This document shows, in pieces, positions 23,816 through 35,761 of a stretch of DNA of 64,000 nt. The stretch lies in NCBI RefSeq assembly GCF_000003195.3, contig NC_012879.2, positions 41,298,338-41,362,337 of the forward strand, given 5' to 3'. How positions within the stretch are numbered: the first letter of the stretch is position 1; every line of letters begins with the position of its first letter. Under the pieces are notes generated by a model. That model was not told where the DNA came from, ran no database searches, and was given only the letters and a program-made list of their open reading frames with translations. Source of the stretch: Sorghum bicolor. Its lineage: Eukaryota > Streptophyta > Magnoliopsida > Poales > Poaceae. Both the position numbers and the translations under genes were made by a program.

Positions 23816-25150
23816 TCATATGCTGGGGTAATATCTCTTTAAATACTTGCCGTTCAATGCTTTGGGAAATTCAACTCCTTCGAGAGTTTCTAAGATATAG
23901 GCGTTGCCAGGAGCAGATCGATTTATCCGATAGGGACCTTCCCAATTGGGAGACCACTTCCCAAATTTTGAACTTTTAGTCCCAATTGGTAAGATTAGTT
24001 TCCATACTAAGTCTCCATCGGTAAACTCCTTAGCCTTTACGTTCTTATCATACCATCTGGCAACTCTCTTCTTATTTTCTTCTATACTTATCAAAGCCCT
24101 TAGCCGATGCCCTGCTAAATCATCCAACTCGTATGTCATCAAAGTAGTATAATCATCGCCAGCCAATTGATCTTGAAAAGATAGTTGCCTAGACACAGTC
24201 TTAATTTCCCAAGGTAGCACTGCATTATGTCCATATACCAACTGATAAGGTGAAACTTTGGTCGACCCATGACAAGCCATCCGATATGACCATAAAGCTT
24301 CATTCAACAATGTATGCCACCTCCTAGAATTCTCTTCAATCTTTCGTTTAATAAGTTTGATGATTCCTTTGTTAGATGCCTCGGCCTGCCCATTAGCTTG
24401 AGCATAATAAGGAGAAGAATTCAACACCTTGATTCCCATACCGAGTGCAAACTCATCGAACTCCCCCGATGTAAACATAGTATCCTGATCGGTAGTAATT
24501 GTTTGAGGAATACCAAATCGGTAAACAATATGCTCTTTCACAAAATCAATCATGTTGGCCGATGTAACTTTCTTCAAGGGAATAGCTTCAACCCACTTGG
24601 TAAAATAATCGGTGGCAACCAAGATAAACTTATGCCCCTTGCTAGACGGTGGATAAATCTGGCCGATTAGATCAATAGCCCATCCCCGGAACGGCCAAGG
24701 CTTAACAATGGGATTCATGGCCGATGCAGGTGCCCTTTGAATATTACCAAATTTCTGACATCCTTGACATCCCTTGAAATATTTAAAGCAATCTTCAAGT
24801 ATGGTCGGCCAATAATACCCATTCCTCCTAATCATCCATTTCATCTTAAAAGCCGACTGATGTGCTCCACACACCCCTTCATGGATTTCTCCCATCAAGC
24901 TTTTAGCTTCATCATCACCTAGGCATTTGAGAAGAACTCCATCGATTGTTCGATAATATAACTCATCCTCGAGGAGCACATACTTGGTGGCTTGAAACCG
25001 AATACGCCTTTCAACTTTCTTGGATGGATCCTTTAAATAATCAACGATTTCTTTCCTCCAATCATCGGCACCGATTGCCGATAACATGTTAACCATAGGT
25101 TGATACCCTGAAGCATGCTGAGCCAACCGATTAGCCTCCTCATTATGTAA
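23816..25150 (-). pseudogene. Integrase of element B
   Basis: The frame runs to a TGA at 23816 and contains an N-terminal zinc-binding region (H-X6-H, then CQGCQ). The catalytic core has Asp in WAIDLIG, Asp in TTDQDTMF and Glu in NGQAEASNK. A C-terminal region (GDLVWK...GPYRI) follows. The core box usually reads TDNGTQF, so this copy carries changes beside the second catalytic Asp. A TGA at 25151-25153 separates it from the upstream RNase H in the same frame. Confidence 0.9.
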
Positions 25151-25829
25151 TCAAGGAACATGCTCTAATCGGAAATCTTTGAATTCCTTTAATAGTTGCA
25201 TACTTTTCTCATAATAAGCTATCAGGACTTCCCTTCGGCATTCATAGCTTCCAACCAATTGATTTATAACCAGCATAGAATCCCCGAAGACTTCAACAAC
25301 ATCAGCATGGACTTCTCTTAACAATTCCAACCCCTTTATCAAAGCTTGATACTCGGCTTGATTATTTATTGACATGACAACAATCGGCAAGGAGAACTCA
25401 TACTTTCTTCCCCGAGGGGAAATTAACACTATGCCGATTCCTGCCCCCCGGTCACACGTGGATCCATCAAAGAAGAGCGTCCAAGGTACAATTTCCAAAG
25501 TCTCCACTGCACCGCAATGTTGAGTCACAAAATCGGCCATAATCTGTCCTTTAACCGCTTTAGCCAATTCGTAACGCAGATCGAATTCTGACAGTGCCAT
25601 AATCCACTTACCGATCCTGCCACTCATGATCGACATAGATAGCATATACCGGACCACATCATCTTTGCATACAACAGTGCATTCGACCGATAATAAATAG
25701 TGCCTCAACTTGGTGCAAGAGAAATATAGGCATAAACATAATTTTTCGATAGCCGAATACCTGGTTTCAGCATCAATTAACCTCCTGCTTAAATAGTAAA
25801 TCGGCAAGATGCTTTGTAAAATCCCCAGA
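25151..25829 (-). pseudogene. RNase H region of element B, ending at the inner insertion
   Basis: The last part of a first RNase H (YYLSRRLIDAETRYSAIEKL) is followed by a connection segment and a second, archaeal-type RNase H: WTLFFDGS, NNQAEYQALIKGLELL, VFGDSMLVINQL. Two RNase H domains in tandem mark the Tat lineage. Near 25796-25803 the frame jumps from just past the RT active site (HLADL) to the end of the first RNase H, so most of the RT thumb and of RNase H 1 is deleted. The inner element is inserted about 30 bp upstream of that junction. Confidence 0.85.
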
Positions 25830-26820
25830 TGTCGGTGTTTTTCCCCCGGGGGGTCACACCAACGAGTAAATTTGTATGCGTGCTCCCTTTCCCGGATGGT
25901 GATGCAAGAAGACATAGAGATTTATCCTGGTTCGGGCAAGAGAAGGCCCTACGTCCAGCGGGGGGGAGAGAGTTTGTATTATCTTGCACCTAAGTGCTTG
26001 TACAGGGGCGAATACAAGCGTGGTATGAAGTGTGGAGCTCTACTACGTATGAGCGTGGTCTTGTGTCGTGATCTCCTGTTCTATTCCTGACTCCCTCCTT
26101 TTATAGTTCCAAGGAAGGGCCTAGGGTACATGTATAGGCGTAGGAATTGGAGTCGATAGCAGCATGGATCGCTGACCTACTCGAGGTTTCCGTACCGGCA
26201 TGCCCTCGAGCCGTCCCGTCTTAATAGCCTGGTGATGATCACGCGTGCCCCTGCATTCTGCTCTGCGCGCTGTCTTGGATTGGTTCGGCGGATGCACGCT
26301 TATATGGCTCGGCGGCAAATCCGGCGGAGCGGTTACGGCGTGGTCAGTCGACGCCCGACTCGTCTCCAGGAAGGAGCCTGGTGAAGTCGAGGGTCGGACG
26401 CCGTACGAGGTGTCGATATCTGGAGCGCTGACCTTGGGTGTCTCGAGGGGATCCCGATTAGACGTTCCATCCTTGTTTCCCGCGTCCTGACACGCCCTGG
26501 GTCGTTCGGTGGGAAGGCTGCAAAAAGAACGATGGGACAGAAGCCTCCCGTGACCCGTGTGTTAGGTGGGGAAGCGTCAGGTGCATTAAATGCCCTGGCT
26601 CTCGTGCGCGCGTCAGGCGGCGGACAGTGTCCTTGCGCTCGACGCCTCTCGGTTCGCTCGAGCCCGCTTCCGTATTCGACGACAGTTGTCGCTCGAGCCC
26701 TGACCGATTCGCTCGACGCTATTTCCGTCTTCGAGGCTGCGGCCGTCGATGGCCGCGCGTGTGTACGGATGGTCTCGTTATACGCATTGGTGAGGGTACC
26801 CCTCGTTGATACCCTCGACA
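25830..26820 (-). repeat. 3' LTR of the inner element
   Basis: The 991-bp LTR starts TGTCGGTG and ends CCTCGACA. On the minus strand it has a TATA box (CTATAAAAGGAG, about 26094-26106). It is saturated with CTCGAG/CTCGA words. Confidence 0.95.
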
Positions 26821-26836
26821 GTAGCCCCCGAGTCTT
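26821..26836 (-). promoter_or_regulatory. Polypurine tract of the inner element
   Basis: The minus strand reads AAGACTCGGGGGCTAC immediately before the 3' LTR. The plus-strand 12-mer GTAGCCCCCGAG is repeated exactly at 26918-26929 and 32421-32432. Confidence 0.75.
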
Positions 26837-27749
26837 CATTTGAGCGCTGGCGCTCGAGTGGAGACTTTCGTTTTTACGGTCGAGCTTCCACGGGGGCGCG
26901 CGAGCGACCCCACGGGGGTAGCCCCCGAGCCCTCGAGGGAGTATTTAACTCCTTCGAGGGTTATTTTGCCAAATTTGCAGAAACGCTGTCAACACCCGTG
27001 GTGGAAGGTTCTGTTCGGCTTTGCCTTGCGTGGAGGTTTCGACGTACTCTCGATAGAGCGAGCGTCTTCCACCCCAGATTGAGTCCCTAGCGGGTAGTCC
27101 AAGTGAGAACCTGTGCCCCTTTCGAGGGGGTCAGCTGTAGCCCGGAGGCGTCCTCATAAAGCAGGGTCGACGTGGTCGGGGATACCGGTCTCATTCGATA
27201 GAGTCTAGCGGCTCGATGCCTCCCTTCGGGGGGATTCCTCTCGACTGTCTCGACCCTACCTTGGACATCGCCAGCGAGTCCTCGAGGCGGGCCTCGATTT
27301 TCGACCACTCGCTGGGGATCCCTGACTCTTGGTGCTCGAGATCGGCTGTCGAACCCTTTCGACGGGCCAGCCATCGACCTCTCGAGACTATCGTGGGCGC
27401 ATACCTTGGCTTACGAAGTGAGGAAGCTACCGTGCCGGTTCGTCTTTCTGCCCGTTGGGCGCACCTTTTGAGGTAAGTGACGTTGCGACACTGTATCGGC
27501 GGGGAATTCGGAGCGTCCGGCCTGTGAGGAGAGAAAGGACGATTAGGTGGCGCATTTAAGGGAGGGAGTTACCTTATTTCTCGGATCTGTCCGTTGGCGG
27601 ACTGCTGCCTATAAATACGTCGTGGCGTCGCCGCCGTTCCTCTCCCTTCCGCCTTCTCGCTTTTATTCTCTCGTTGCCTTTGCTTTCTCGCCGTCTCACG
27701 CGCACACGCCTCCTCGAGCTGTAGTGAATCCACCGTCCCTCCAGCCGAG
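26837..27749 (+). promoter_or_regulatory. Upstream region and TATA box of the inner antisense ORF
   Basis: This GC-rich interval between the polypurine tract and the ATG at 27750 contains TATAAATA at 27610-27617, 133 bp before the start codon. It carries a second polypurine-like 12-mer at 26918-26929 and many CTCGA words. No conserved protein frame is seen. Confidence 0.5.
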
Positions 27750-30700
27750 ATGCCTGTAAGACTCGTCGCCGCCGACGACTGGCGCCCGTCGTCGATGACG
27801 GAGCGCCGGTTGTTAGAGCTTGAGAAAGAGGGACTGCTGCGCCGCCGTACCTCGCTATCGTCGCCAGAGTGGATCGTGCCGCCGGCGAGTCACAGGGGGC
27901 CTCAGCCGCCCAAGGGCTACGTGGTGTCGTTCGCCAAGTTCCACCGCCACGGTCTGGGCGCGCCCCCGAGCCGCTTCATGCGGGCCCTCTGCTTCCATTA
28001 TGGGGTGGAGCTCCAGCACTTCTCTCCGAACGCCATCACCGTAGCGGCGGTCTTCGCCGCCGTGTGTGAGGGCTACTTGGGGATGATGCCGCACTGGGAG
28101 CTGTGGCTCCACCTCTACAGGGGCGAGCTTTTCCATGCCCCCACCGGAACCACGGGCGTAAGGAAGCCCGTGCGGGCGGGATGCCTCAATCTGGTGCAGA
28201 AGACGGGGAAGACGGACAGGCTGCGGGAGTACATCCCGGTAGGGTTATCGACCAACCACGCCGGCTGGGACTCCCAGTGGTTTTACCTGCGGAACGATGA
28301 CAACCTCCTGCCTTCCTACTCGGGCCGTCTGATCATGGAGCGTCCAGCGGACTGGACATACGGCGTCGTCCAAGCTCATCAATCTCGGCTCGACCCCCTC
28401 CTCGACGCCCTGAAGAAGCTTCGCCAGGAGGGTTTGACCGCCGGTCTCGTCCTCTCGGCCGCCCATCACCGGAGAGTTCTCCCTTTGATGTCTCGACCGT
28501 TGAGGATGGACGAGATGGGCCCTGGCGTCTCATCTCGGGACCTCGAGGCGTGTCGGATGTCCAACGAGGCTCCGGCGGACGACGAAGTCGCGGCCCGAGT
28601 CAGGGCTGCAATTGCCGGTGATTTTCAGCCGGAGCACGTTAACGGCTTCCCCATGAGACCAGACGCAGGCTCGATCGATCTGGTACGCTTTCTTCTTGCG
28701 CGCAGCCTCGATTCTGGGTTTCCTTTCTCCCCTCTCTTTTTTCTAAGTCTACCTTTGTTTTGGCAGGGTCGGATTGATGTCCGGTCCTCGAGGCCTCCGG
28801 TAAAGGAGGACGAGGTCGATCGTGACAAACGACGCCAATCTGCCGAAAAGCTAAAGTCTGCCAAGGACTCTGCAAAGAAGGGGGAGAAGAAGAAGAACCT
28901 CGACCGCCAAGCATTAGAGGCGCGTCGAGCCAAATCCAGGCAGAGGGGGAGCCTGAGGAAGAATCCCCTAACGATGATGACGATGACGACGAGGACAGCG
29001 ACGACTCTGAGGGGATGGCGTCGCGCCTCGATCGGATTCTCGAGGGCCCGCCTCGAGGTGACGTCGACGCCCCCCGGATGGAGGCGCCAGAGGAGGGTCC
29101 GAGCGGATCTCGTCGCCCCCGGGCCGACACCCCTCCCGCGCCCAAGGCGGGCCAGGACGCACCGCGCCCTCCCCCGGTGCCCAGGGAGAGCGGTCTGGCT
29201 AGGCCCCAGGGGTCGGGGCCACTAACTCGTGGTCGCGCCGCGGCCTCTGAGAAAGGAGATGCCGGCCGTAGGAGCGCCAGTCCCGGTGCCCGCCAGGCGG
29301 GGACCGACGCGCCTAGGCCAGTGCCTGCCCTCGAGGGGCCTGGAGCCCTGACGCGGGGTGGCTCGAGGCCCACTGGTCGGGGTGGCTTGAGGCGAGCCGT
29401 TCTCCCTGTGGGGTAAGCCTTTTTGATGTCGCGGTTTTTATCTTCCCATTCTTCCACCTTTCCTCATATGCCAACCTTTTCTCAGGCTAAAGCGGACCCT
29501 TGAGCAGGCCCAACCATCCATGGCAAAGAGGCTCAAAACGGGTGCCGCCTCCAAGGAACCAGGTTCGTAGTTTATTTCTGGGCGTTGCGATGTTCTTGTG
29601 TCAGTTATCATAACGTCTGACCCTTACCCTTTGTTTCGTAGGCTCCTCCAGCTCCCAACCTCCAGCCGGCGTCGAGAGGGCTCCGTCTCGTCCCGCGCCT
29701 ACTCCGTCGCCGCCGACTCGTGATGAGGCGCCCCAGACGCAAGCGTCAGAGGGAGCCCCCGAGCCCCCTCGATTGGGGGTCGAGGGGGAACCCATCACCA
29801 TCAGCGATACGTCCGATGGTAACGAAGCGTCTGGGGGCGCTCGCCCTATGGAGGAGGAAGCGTCGACCCCCAACGTCGCGGGATCAACTCCCTGGCCCGC
29901 CGGCCTCCGCACCCTCGAGGAGCAGAAAAAGAAGAGGGAGGAGGATGAACAGCGGGAGCGCGAGGCGGTGCGGCAGCCACAGGAGCATGAGGCACAGCAA
30001 CAGCGGCAGCAGCAACAACAACAACCGCAGCACCAACCGCAGCAGCAGCAGCAGCAACCACCACAGCAGCAACAGCAGCAGCAGCAGCAGGCGGGCCAAG
30101 AGGAGGGACCGCTCGAGCCTCCGCCCTAAGGTTCGGCCCAGCCAGTGCCACCGGAGCCGCAAGAGCTCGGCAAGGAGGAGGACCTGCCGGTGTACGGCCC
30201 CCCAACCCCGGCGTGGCTCCTCCCGGGGGCACCTGCCGCGATCCGGGCAGAGCCGGGGCGAGCGGATGGAGTGGTGGCGCTCGCCTGCCTGAAGCGCACG
30301 CCCCCCGACCCCGAGTCCGATATCAAGAGGACAATTTACGGCATGGACGGGATCGCCCCAGGGTTCCTCCGGGAACGTCGGGCGTGGGAGGACCGCTTTC
30401 CTTCCGAGGAGGATGAAATTGGGGCATCGGGGACCAAGGATGGAACCTGGAAGACGGTGGACGACGACGGACGGTTCCCATGCCTCGTCGACCTGTTCCT
30501 GCGCCATGGGGGCTCCCTCGAGACCGTCGAGGGCCTCATCCGCGGCGTTAAGGCGCGGGCTGACCGGGAGATGGAGCACTGGTGCCCCGACCGCATCCGT
30601 ATCCGGGCCTCCCACGACCCGTCTGAGCCCGACATCTTCCTCGACGATCGGAAGGAGGCGGAGAAGTGGGAACACGTCGAGGAGCTCCGCCTTTGGATGA

Positions 30701-32054
30701 AGCATGTGGTGGGGCTCCTCTCGGACGTTATCAACAACGGGCTCGGCCCGGCTTATTTCGTAAGTGTTTCTCGAACTCCAATCCTCATGGTGCTTTCTGG
30801 TTTCCGTATTCTAATCCATCCGACCTTTGATTCGCAGGACATGAAAGAGACCTCCCGCATCAAGTCCAGCTTCATACACGCCACGAGGGGCGGTTGGGAG
30901 CAGCTCCCCCTCCTCAAGGATCAACTCCTCGAGTCGCAGGAAAAGCTCCTTAAAGCTTACAAAGATCTCATAGCACTCGAGGAGGAGAAGAAGGCGAGGG
31001 AGGCTGCCTTGGCTGAGGCCCGAGAGGCCTCGAAGAAGGCGGAGGAGGAGACGATGCAGCTACGGGAGCGGGCTCTTACGGTCGAGGAGGCCGCGTCCAG
31101 AGCCCGGGAGGAGGCCCTGTCCTACAAGAGCGTTATCGCGGATCTGGACAAGGAGAAGGGCCTCCTTAAATCCGACCTGGACTCTCTCCGAGAGTCCTTT
31201 CGAAAGATGAAGGTGGAGCATGTGAACGGCGAGGTCGCCAGGGGCGCCGCGGAGGAAGCCAAGAAGAAGGCCCTCGAAGATCTCGAGGCGGAGCGGGCTC
31301 GATCCCGCAGTCTCTCTAACGACGTCGAGCGTCTGAAGGGAGAATTGCTGGAGAAGAGTGGGGCCATTGCTCAGGCTGGCAAGGCGATCGAGGATCTCCG
31401 CGTTGCCAACACCGAGCTGGCACGCTCCAACAAAGAGATCGAGGGGGCCAACACCAGGCTAGTCGGCGAGAACACGGCCATCGAGGAGACCGTACGCGGT
31501 ATGTTTCCTCTATCAGATTTCTTTTTCCGAGGTGTGCTTAGTTTTTCCTAAGGTTTCTTTATATTGGCTTTTACAGGGCTCAAGGACGAACTCCTGGCCG
31601 CCCAAGCCGAGGCTCGCAACGCCAAGGCTCAGCTCGAGGCGGAGGTTGCTTTGAACCGTCGAGTGCGGACGGCGATAAGTGATCTCTCGACCTCTTGGGA
31701 GGTCGAGCCTATGGATGAGTCGAGGGAGGACGCTCGAGGCGACGCCCTGGTCGACCAGTTGTGCTACATAGGCGCGACGCAGCGAGATCGGGTGCGGGCG
31801 CCCTCCACATCGGGGTGAAGCGGGCGATGGCGGTTGTCTGCTCGGGCTTCTCCTACGACATGGAGGTGGTGTCCCATGGCTTCGTCACCGACATCTCCAA
31901 GACCGACGCGGAGAACGAGGAGAGGCTCCATGCCTTGATCGACGACGCGGAGGCTCCTGGGGAAAGGTTGGCCAAGCTTTTCGAGCCTGAGGTGCTCCCT
32001 CCTGAGGCTAGCTCGGGCGGAGGCGAGGGCGGTGAGGATCGTGCCGCGGACTGA
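27750..32054 (+). pseudogene. Antisense extra ORF of the inner element ('putative gypsy-type transposon' domain), six exons
   Basis: Splice sites give exons at 27750-28682, 28767-29412, 29486-29562, 29642-30759, 30838-31498 and 31577-32054. Introns are short (73-84 bp) and GT-AG, and the frame fits across junctions 2 to 6. The N-terminus (MPVRLVAADDW..., about 310 residues) resembles the plant 'putative gypsy-type transposon' domain, not the PMD of element B. A basic and acidic linker follows, then a glutamine-rich tract, a second conserved block (GMDGIAPGFLRERRAWEDRF) and a long coiled coil coded from about 30900 to 31750. Lesions are a frameshift near 28945, a TAA at 30127-30129 in an otherwise open frame, and a frameshift near 31800. 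It lies antisense to gag-pol and converges with integrase 552 bp away. The biochemical role is unknown. Confidence 0.75.
29998..30093 (+). repeat. CAG/CAA repeat coding a glutamine tract
   Basis: Mixed CAG and CAA codons with some CCG/CCA and CAC encode a Gln-rich run with Pro and His interruptions inside the inner antisense ORF. The mixed codons suggest selection or slippage on a Gln-rich linker, not a pure microsatellite. Confidence 0.8.
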
Positions 32055-32606
32055 GGCCTGCGAGCCTGCTCAGGGCGCCTGAGGCCCCTTGTACGATACT
32101 TTGTTAATTCTGTGGGTAACTGATGCTGTATCACTTTCGTAACTGTTAAATGCTTATTTTGTCTTTCCGCTTGATGCTTTCGTTTCTCTTTGCGCCTACG
32201 TTTATATCCCTTGCTCGATTTTTCGTAAAAGACCACCTCGATCACTTCAATGGTGAGTAGAGTTTCCGTAGCCCGGGGGCGTAGGAGTTCTCCAACTCGT
32301 TGTCCCTCAGCCTTTGAGGGGCTCGAGGCGCCTTAGCTACTTGAACCGTGCAAGGTTTACTACGTAAGAAAAGAAAACTTCTTGGTTTTTTCGATACTTG
32401 GGGGGGGGGTCGTCCCCCTGGTAGCCCCCGAGGGGGTGCTGGCTATGATGGGTCATAGTCGGCGCCCCCTTTTAACGTCGAGATCGTGACTTATTAATCT
32501 TCTCGGCACAAAGAAAGAAGAATTGTTTCGAGGGAAGGACTTTATTTATTCATTCGTTTACAAAGTCTCGGTACAAAACGTAAGCAGGAACATAAGTTTA
32601 GAACTT
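32055..32606. other. Intergenic region between the two convergent frames of the inner element
   Basis: This is non-coding. It contains a G-run near 32400 followed by a polypurine-like 12-mer (GTAGCCCCCGAG, 32421-32432) that can pair with neighbouring C and G runs in a hairpin. Confidence 0.5.
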
Positions 32607-33895
32607 CTAGGGGTAGAATCGACGTAGCTGTTCGATGTTCCATGCGTTGGTGAGAATTGCCCCCTTTTCGTCCGCCAGCTTGTACGTTCCCGGCTTCAGG
32701 ACCTCAGCCACCACGTACGGACCTTCCCAAGGCGGAGTCAGCTTGTGGCGTCCCTGATTGCTTTGCCGGCGTCGTAGGACTAGGTCGCCCACGTTGAGGT
32801 CCCTCTTGCGCACATGCTTGTCGTGGTAGCGTCGAAGCCTTTGCTGATATCTGGCAGAGTTGAGGAGGGCCATGTCTCTAGCCTCCTCAAGTTGGTCGAC
32901 CGCGTTTTCTTGAGTCTCTTTGTTCGATTGCTCGTTGTAGGCCTTGAGTCGAGGTGACCCATACTCGAGGTCTGTGGGGAGGATAGCCTCAGAGCCGTAG
33001 ATCATGAAGAACGGGGTGTATTTTGTGGCCCTGCTTGGTGTTGTCCTAAGGCTCCATAGGACTGAGGAAAGCTCCTCGACCCATTTTTTGCCGAATTTCT
33101 TCAATCGATTGTAGATCCTTGGCTTGAGTCCTTGCAAAATCATGCCGTTGGCACGCTCGACTTGGCTGTTAGTTCGAGGGTGGGCTACTGCAGACCAGTT
33201 CACACGGATGTGATGCTGATCGCAGAAGTCCAAGAACTTTTTGCCGGTGAACTGGGTGCCGTTGTCAGTGATGATGACATTGGGGATCCCAAACCGATGG
33301 ATGATGTCGGTGAAGAAAAGGACGGCCTGCTCGGAGCGGATGTTGGTGATGGGTCGAGCCTCGATCCATTTGGAGAACTTGTCAATGGCCACCAGCAAAT
33401 GGGTGAATCCTCCTTTCGCCTTTTGTAGAGGTCCTACTAAATCGAGCCCCCACACCGCAAAAGGCTAGGTAATGGGGATCATCTGAAGAGCGTGGGCAGG
33501 CAGATGCGTCTGCTTGGCGTAGAACTGACACCCGTGACATGATCGTACGAGCTCGATGGCGTCCGCCACGGTCGTTGGCCAGTAGAAGCCTTGTCGAAAA
33601 GCGTTCCCTACAAGGGTCCGTGGAGCGGCGTGGTGACCGCAAGCCCCCGAGTGCAGGTCATCGAGGAGTTTTCGGCCTTCTTCCACGGTGATGCAACGTT
33701 GTAAGACCCCCGTCGGGCTCCGTCGATATAGCTCGTTGTCTTCGCCATAGATCACATATGATTTGGCCCGTCGAGCGATACGACGAGCTTCTGACCTGTC
33801 TTCTGGTAACTCGCCGCGGATAAGGCAGTCGAGGAACGGTGTGCGCCAATCGAATGGTCGACCTGGTCGTCGTTCTATCTCCATCATCTCTTCCA
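32607..33895 (-). pseudogene. Integrase of the inner element
   Basis: A zinc-binding N-terminus (GACGHHAAP...CHGCQFYAK) precedes a catalytic core with Asp in WGLDLVGP, Asp in ITDNGTQF and Glu in NSQVERANG. A C-terminal GDLVLRRR...PPWEGPYVV segment ends at the stop at 32607. An in-frame TAG at 33465-33467 splits the protein between the zinc domain and the core. The frame is offset from the upstream RNase H frame by a frameshift near 33890. Confidence 0.93.
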
Positions 33896-35759
33896 CCTGG
33901 ATGGCTCGTGAAGATCTTTTGAGAATGCATCAGGTGGCACCGTGCCTCTGGTCGATGCGATCTTGGCGAGTTCATCGGCTGCTTCGTTGTAGCGTCGAGC
34001 GATATGGACAAGCTCGAGACCGTGGAACCTGTCCTTGAGTCGACGGACCTCCTTGCAGTACGCTTCCATTTTTGGGTCGTGGCAGCTCGAGGTTTTCATT
34101 ACTTGGTCGATGACGAGTTGGGAGTCACCTCGGACGTCGAGGCGTCGGACTCCTAACTCGATAGCGATCTTGAGACCGTTGACGAGGGCCTCATATTCTG
34201 CGACATTGTTAGATGCGGCAAAATGAATCCTGATTACGTACCTCATGTGGACGCCCAAGGGTGAGATGAACAGCAGGCCGGCTCCGGCTCCAGTTTTCAT
34301 GAGTGACCCATCGAAATACATCGTCCATAATTCCGCCTGGACCTGGGTCGGGGGGAGCTGGGTGTCCGTCCATTCTGCGATGAAGTCTACCAAGGCCTGC
34401 GATTTGATGGCCTTGCGAGGCGCATAAGTGAGAGTCTCACTCATGAGCTCGACCGACCATTTTGCTATTCTTCCCGTGGCTTCTTTGCTCTGGATTATTT
34501 CGCCTAAAGGAAAAGACGAGACCACCATGATGGGGTGGCCAAGGAAGTAATGCTGTAGCTTGCGACGGGCAAGGATTACGGCATAAATCAGCTTCTGGAT
34601 TTGGGGATAACGTGCTTTGGTCTCCAAAAGCACCTCGCTGACGAAATATACTGGCCTCTGAACCGGTAACGCATGTCCCTCCTCCTGCCTCTCGACCACC
34701 ACCGCCGCGCTGACGACCTGGGTCGTCGACGCGACGTAGAGGAGCAGCGGCTCTGCAGGTTGAGGTGGAACCAGGACTGGTGCCGAGGTCAGCGTCTTCT
34801 TCAGCCTTTCGAGTGCTTCCTCGGCCTCAGGGGTCCAAGAAAAGCGCTCGACCTTCTTTAGGAGTCGATATAATGGTAATGCCTTTTCTCCTAGTCTCGA
34901 GATGAAACAGCTCAGAGCTGCCAGGCACCCCGTGACTCTCTGTACACCCTTGATGTCTCGGATCGGCCCCATTTTCATGATGGCCGAGACTTTCTCGGGG
35001 TTGGCCTCGATGCCGCGCTGCGAAACGATGTGTCCTAGGAGCATGCCTCGAGGCACGCCGAAAACGCACTTCTCGGGATTGAGCTTGATCCGGCTGGTGC
35101 GTAGGCAGCTGAAGGCAATCTCGAGGTCCTGGATCAGGTCTCCTCGTCGCTTTGACTTGACGACAATGTCGTCGACGTAGGCTTCGACCGTTGACCCTAT
35201 ATGTTCGCCAAATACGTGGAGCATGCAACGTTGATACGTGGCTCCCGCGTTTCGAAGCCCAAATGGCATGGTCACGTAGCAATACATCCCAAAAGGCGTG
35301 ATGAAAGAGGTCGCGAGCTGGTCGGACTCCTTCATTTTTATTTGGTGGTAACCAGAATATGCATCAAGGAAAGAAAGGGTTTCACATCCCGCGGTAGAAT
35401 CGACAATCTGATCAATGCGTGGCAATGGAAAGGGAACTTTTGGACATGCTTTATTCAGACTAGTATAATCGACACACATCCTCATTTTCCCATTCTTTTT
35501 CTTAACTAATACAGGGTTTGCTAATCAGTCAGGATGATGAACCTCCTTGATGAATCCGACCGTCAAAAGCTTGTGGACTTCCTCGCCAATGATCTTGCGC
35601 TTCTCCTCATCGAATCGGCGCAACCGCTGCTTCACTGGCTTGGAACCGGCTCGAATCTCCAAGGAGTGCTCGGCGACTTCCCTCGGTATGCCTGGCATGT
35701 CCGAGGGACTCCATGCAAACATATCAGCATTTGCACGGAGAAAGTCGACAAGCACGGCT
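33884..35759 (-). pseudogene. Reverse transcriptase and dual RNase H of the inner element
   Basis: RT motifs in order are FLDAYSGYHQI, VTMPFGLRNAGATYQ and the catalytic YVDDIVVKS (about 35155-35181). A first RNase H that looks degenerate at its catalytic positions (LLLYVAST in place of an Asp-containing box) follows. The second, archaeal-type RNase H is intact, with WTMYFDGS, NNVAEYEALVNGL and RGDSQLVIDQV. An in-frame TGA at 35525-35527 interrupts the frame just before the RT core. The polyprotein stays in one frame from gag to 33884. Confidence 0.93.
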
Positions 35760-35761
35760 TC

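Noticed and set aside
26333..26843. Opposing frames of up to 168 residues inside the inner LTR
   Set aside because: They recur identically in the other LTR at 39434-39979 and arise from CpG-rich composition. They are not conserved proteins.
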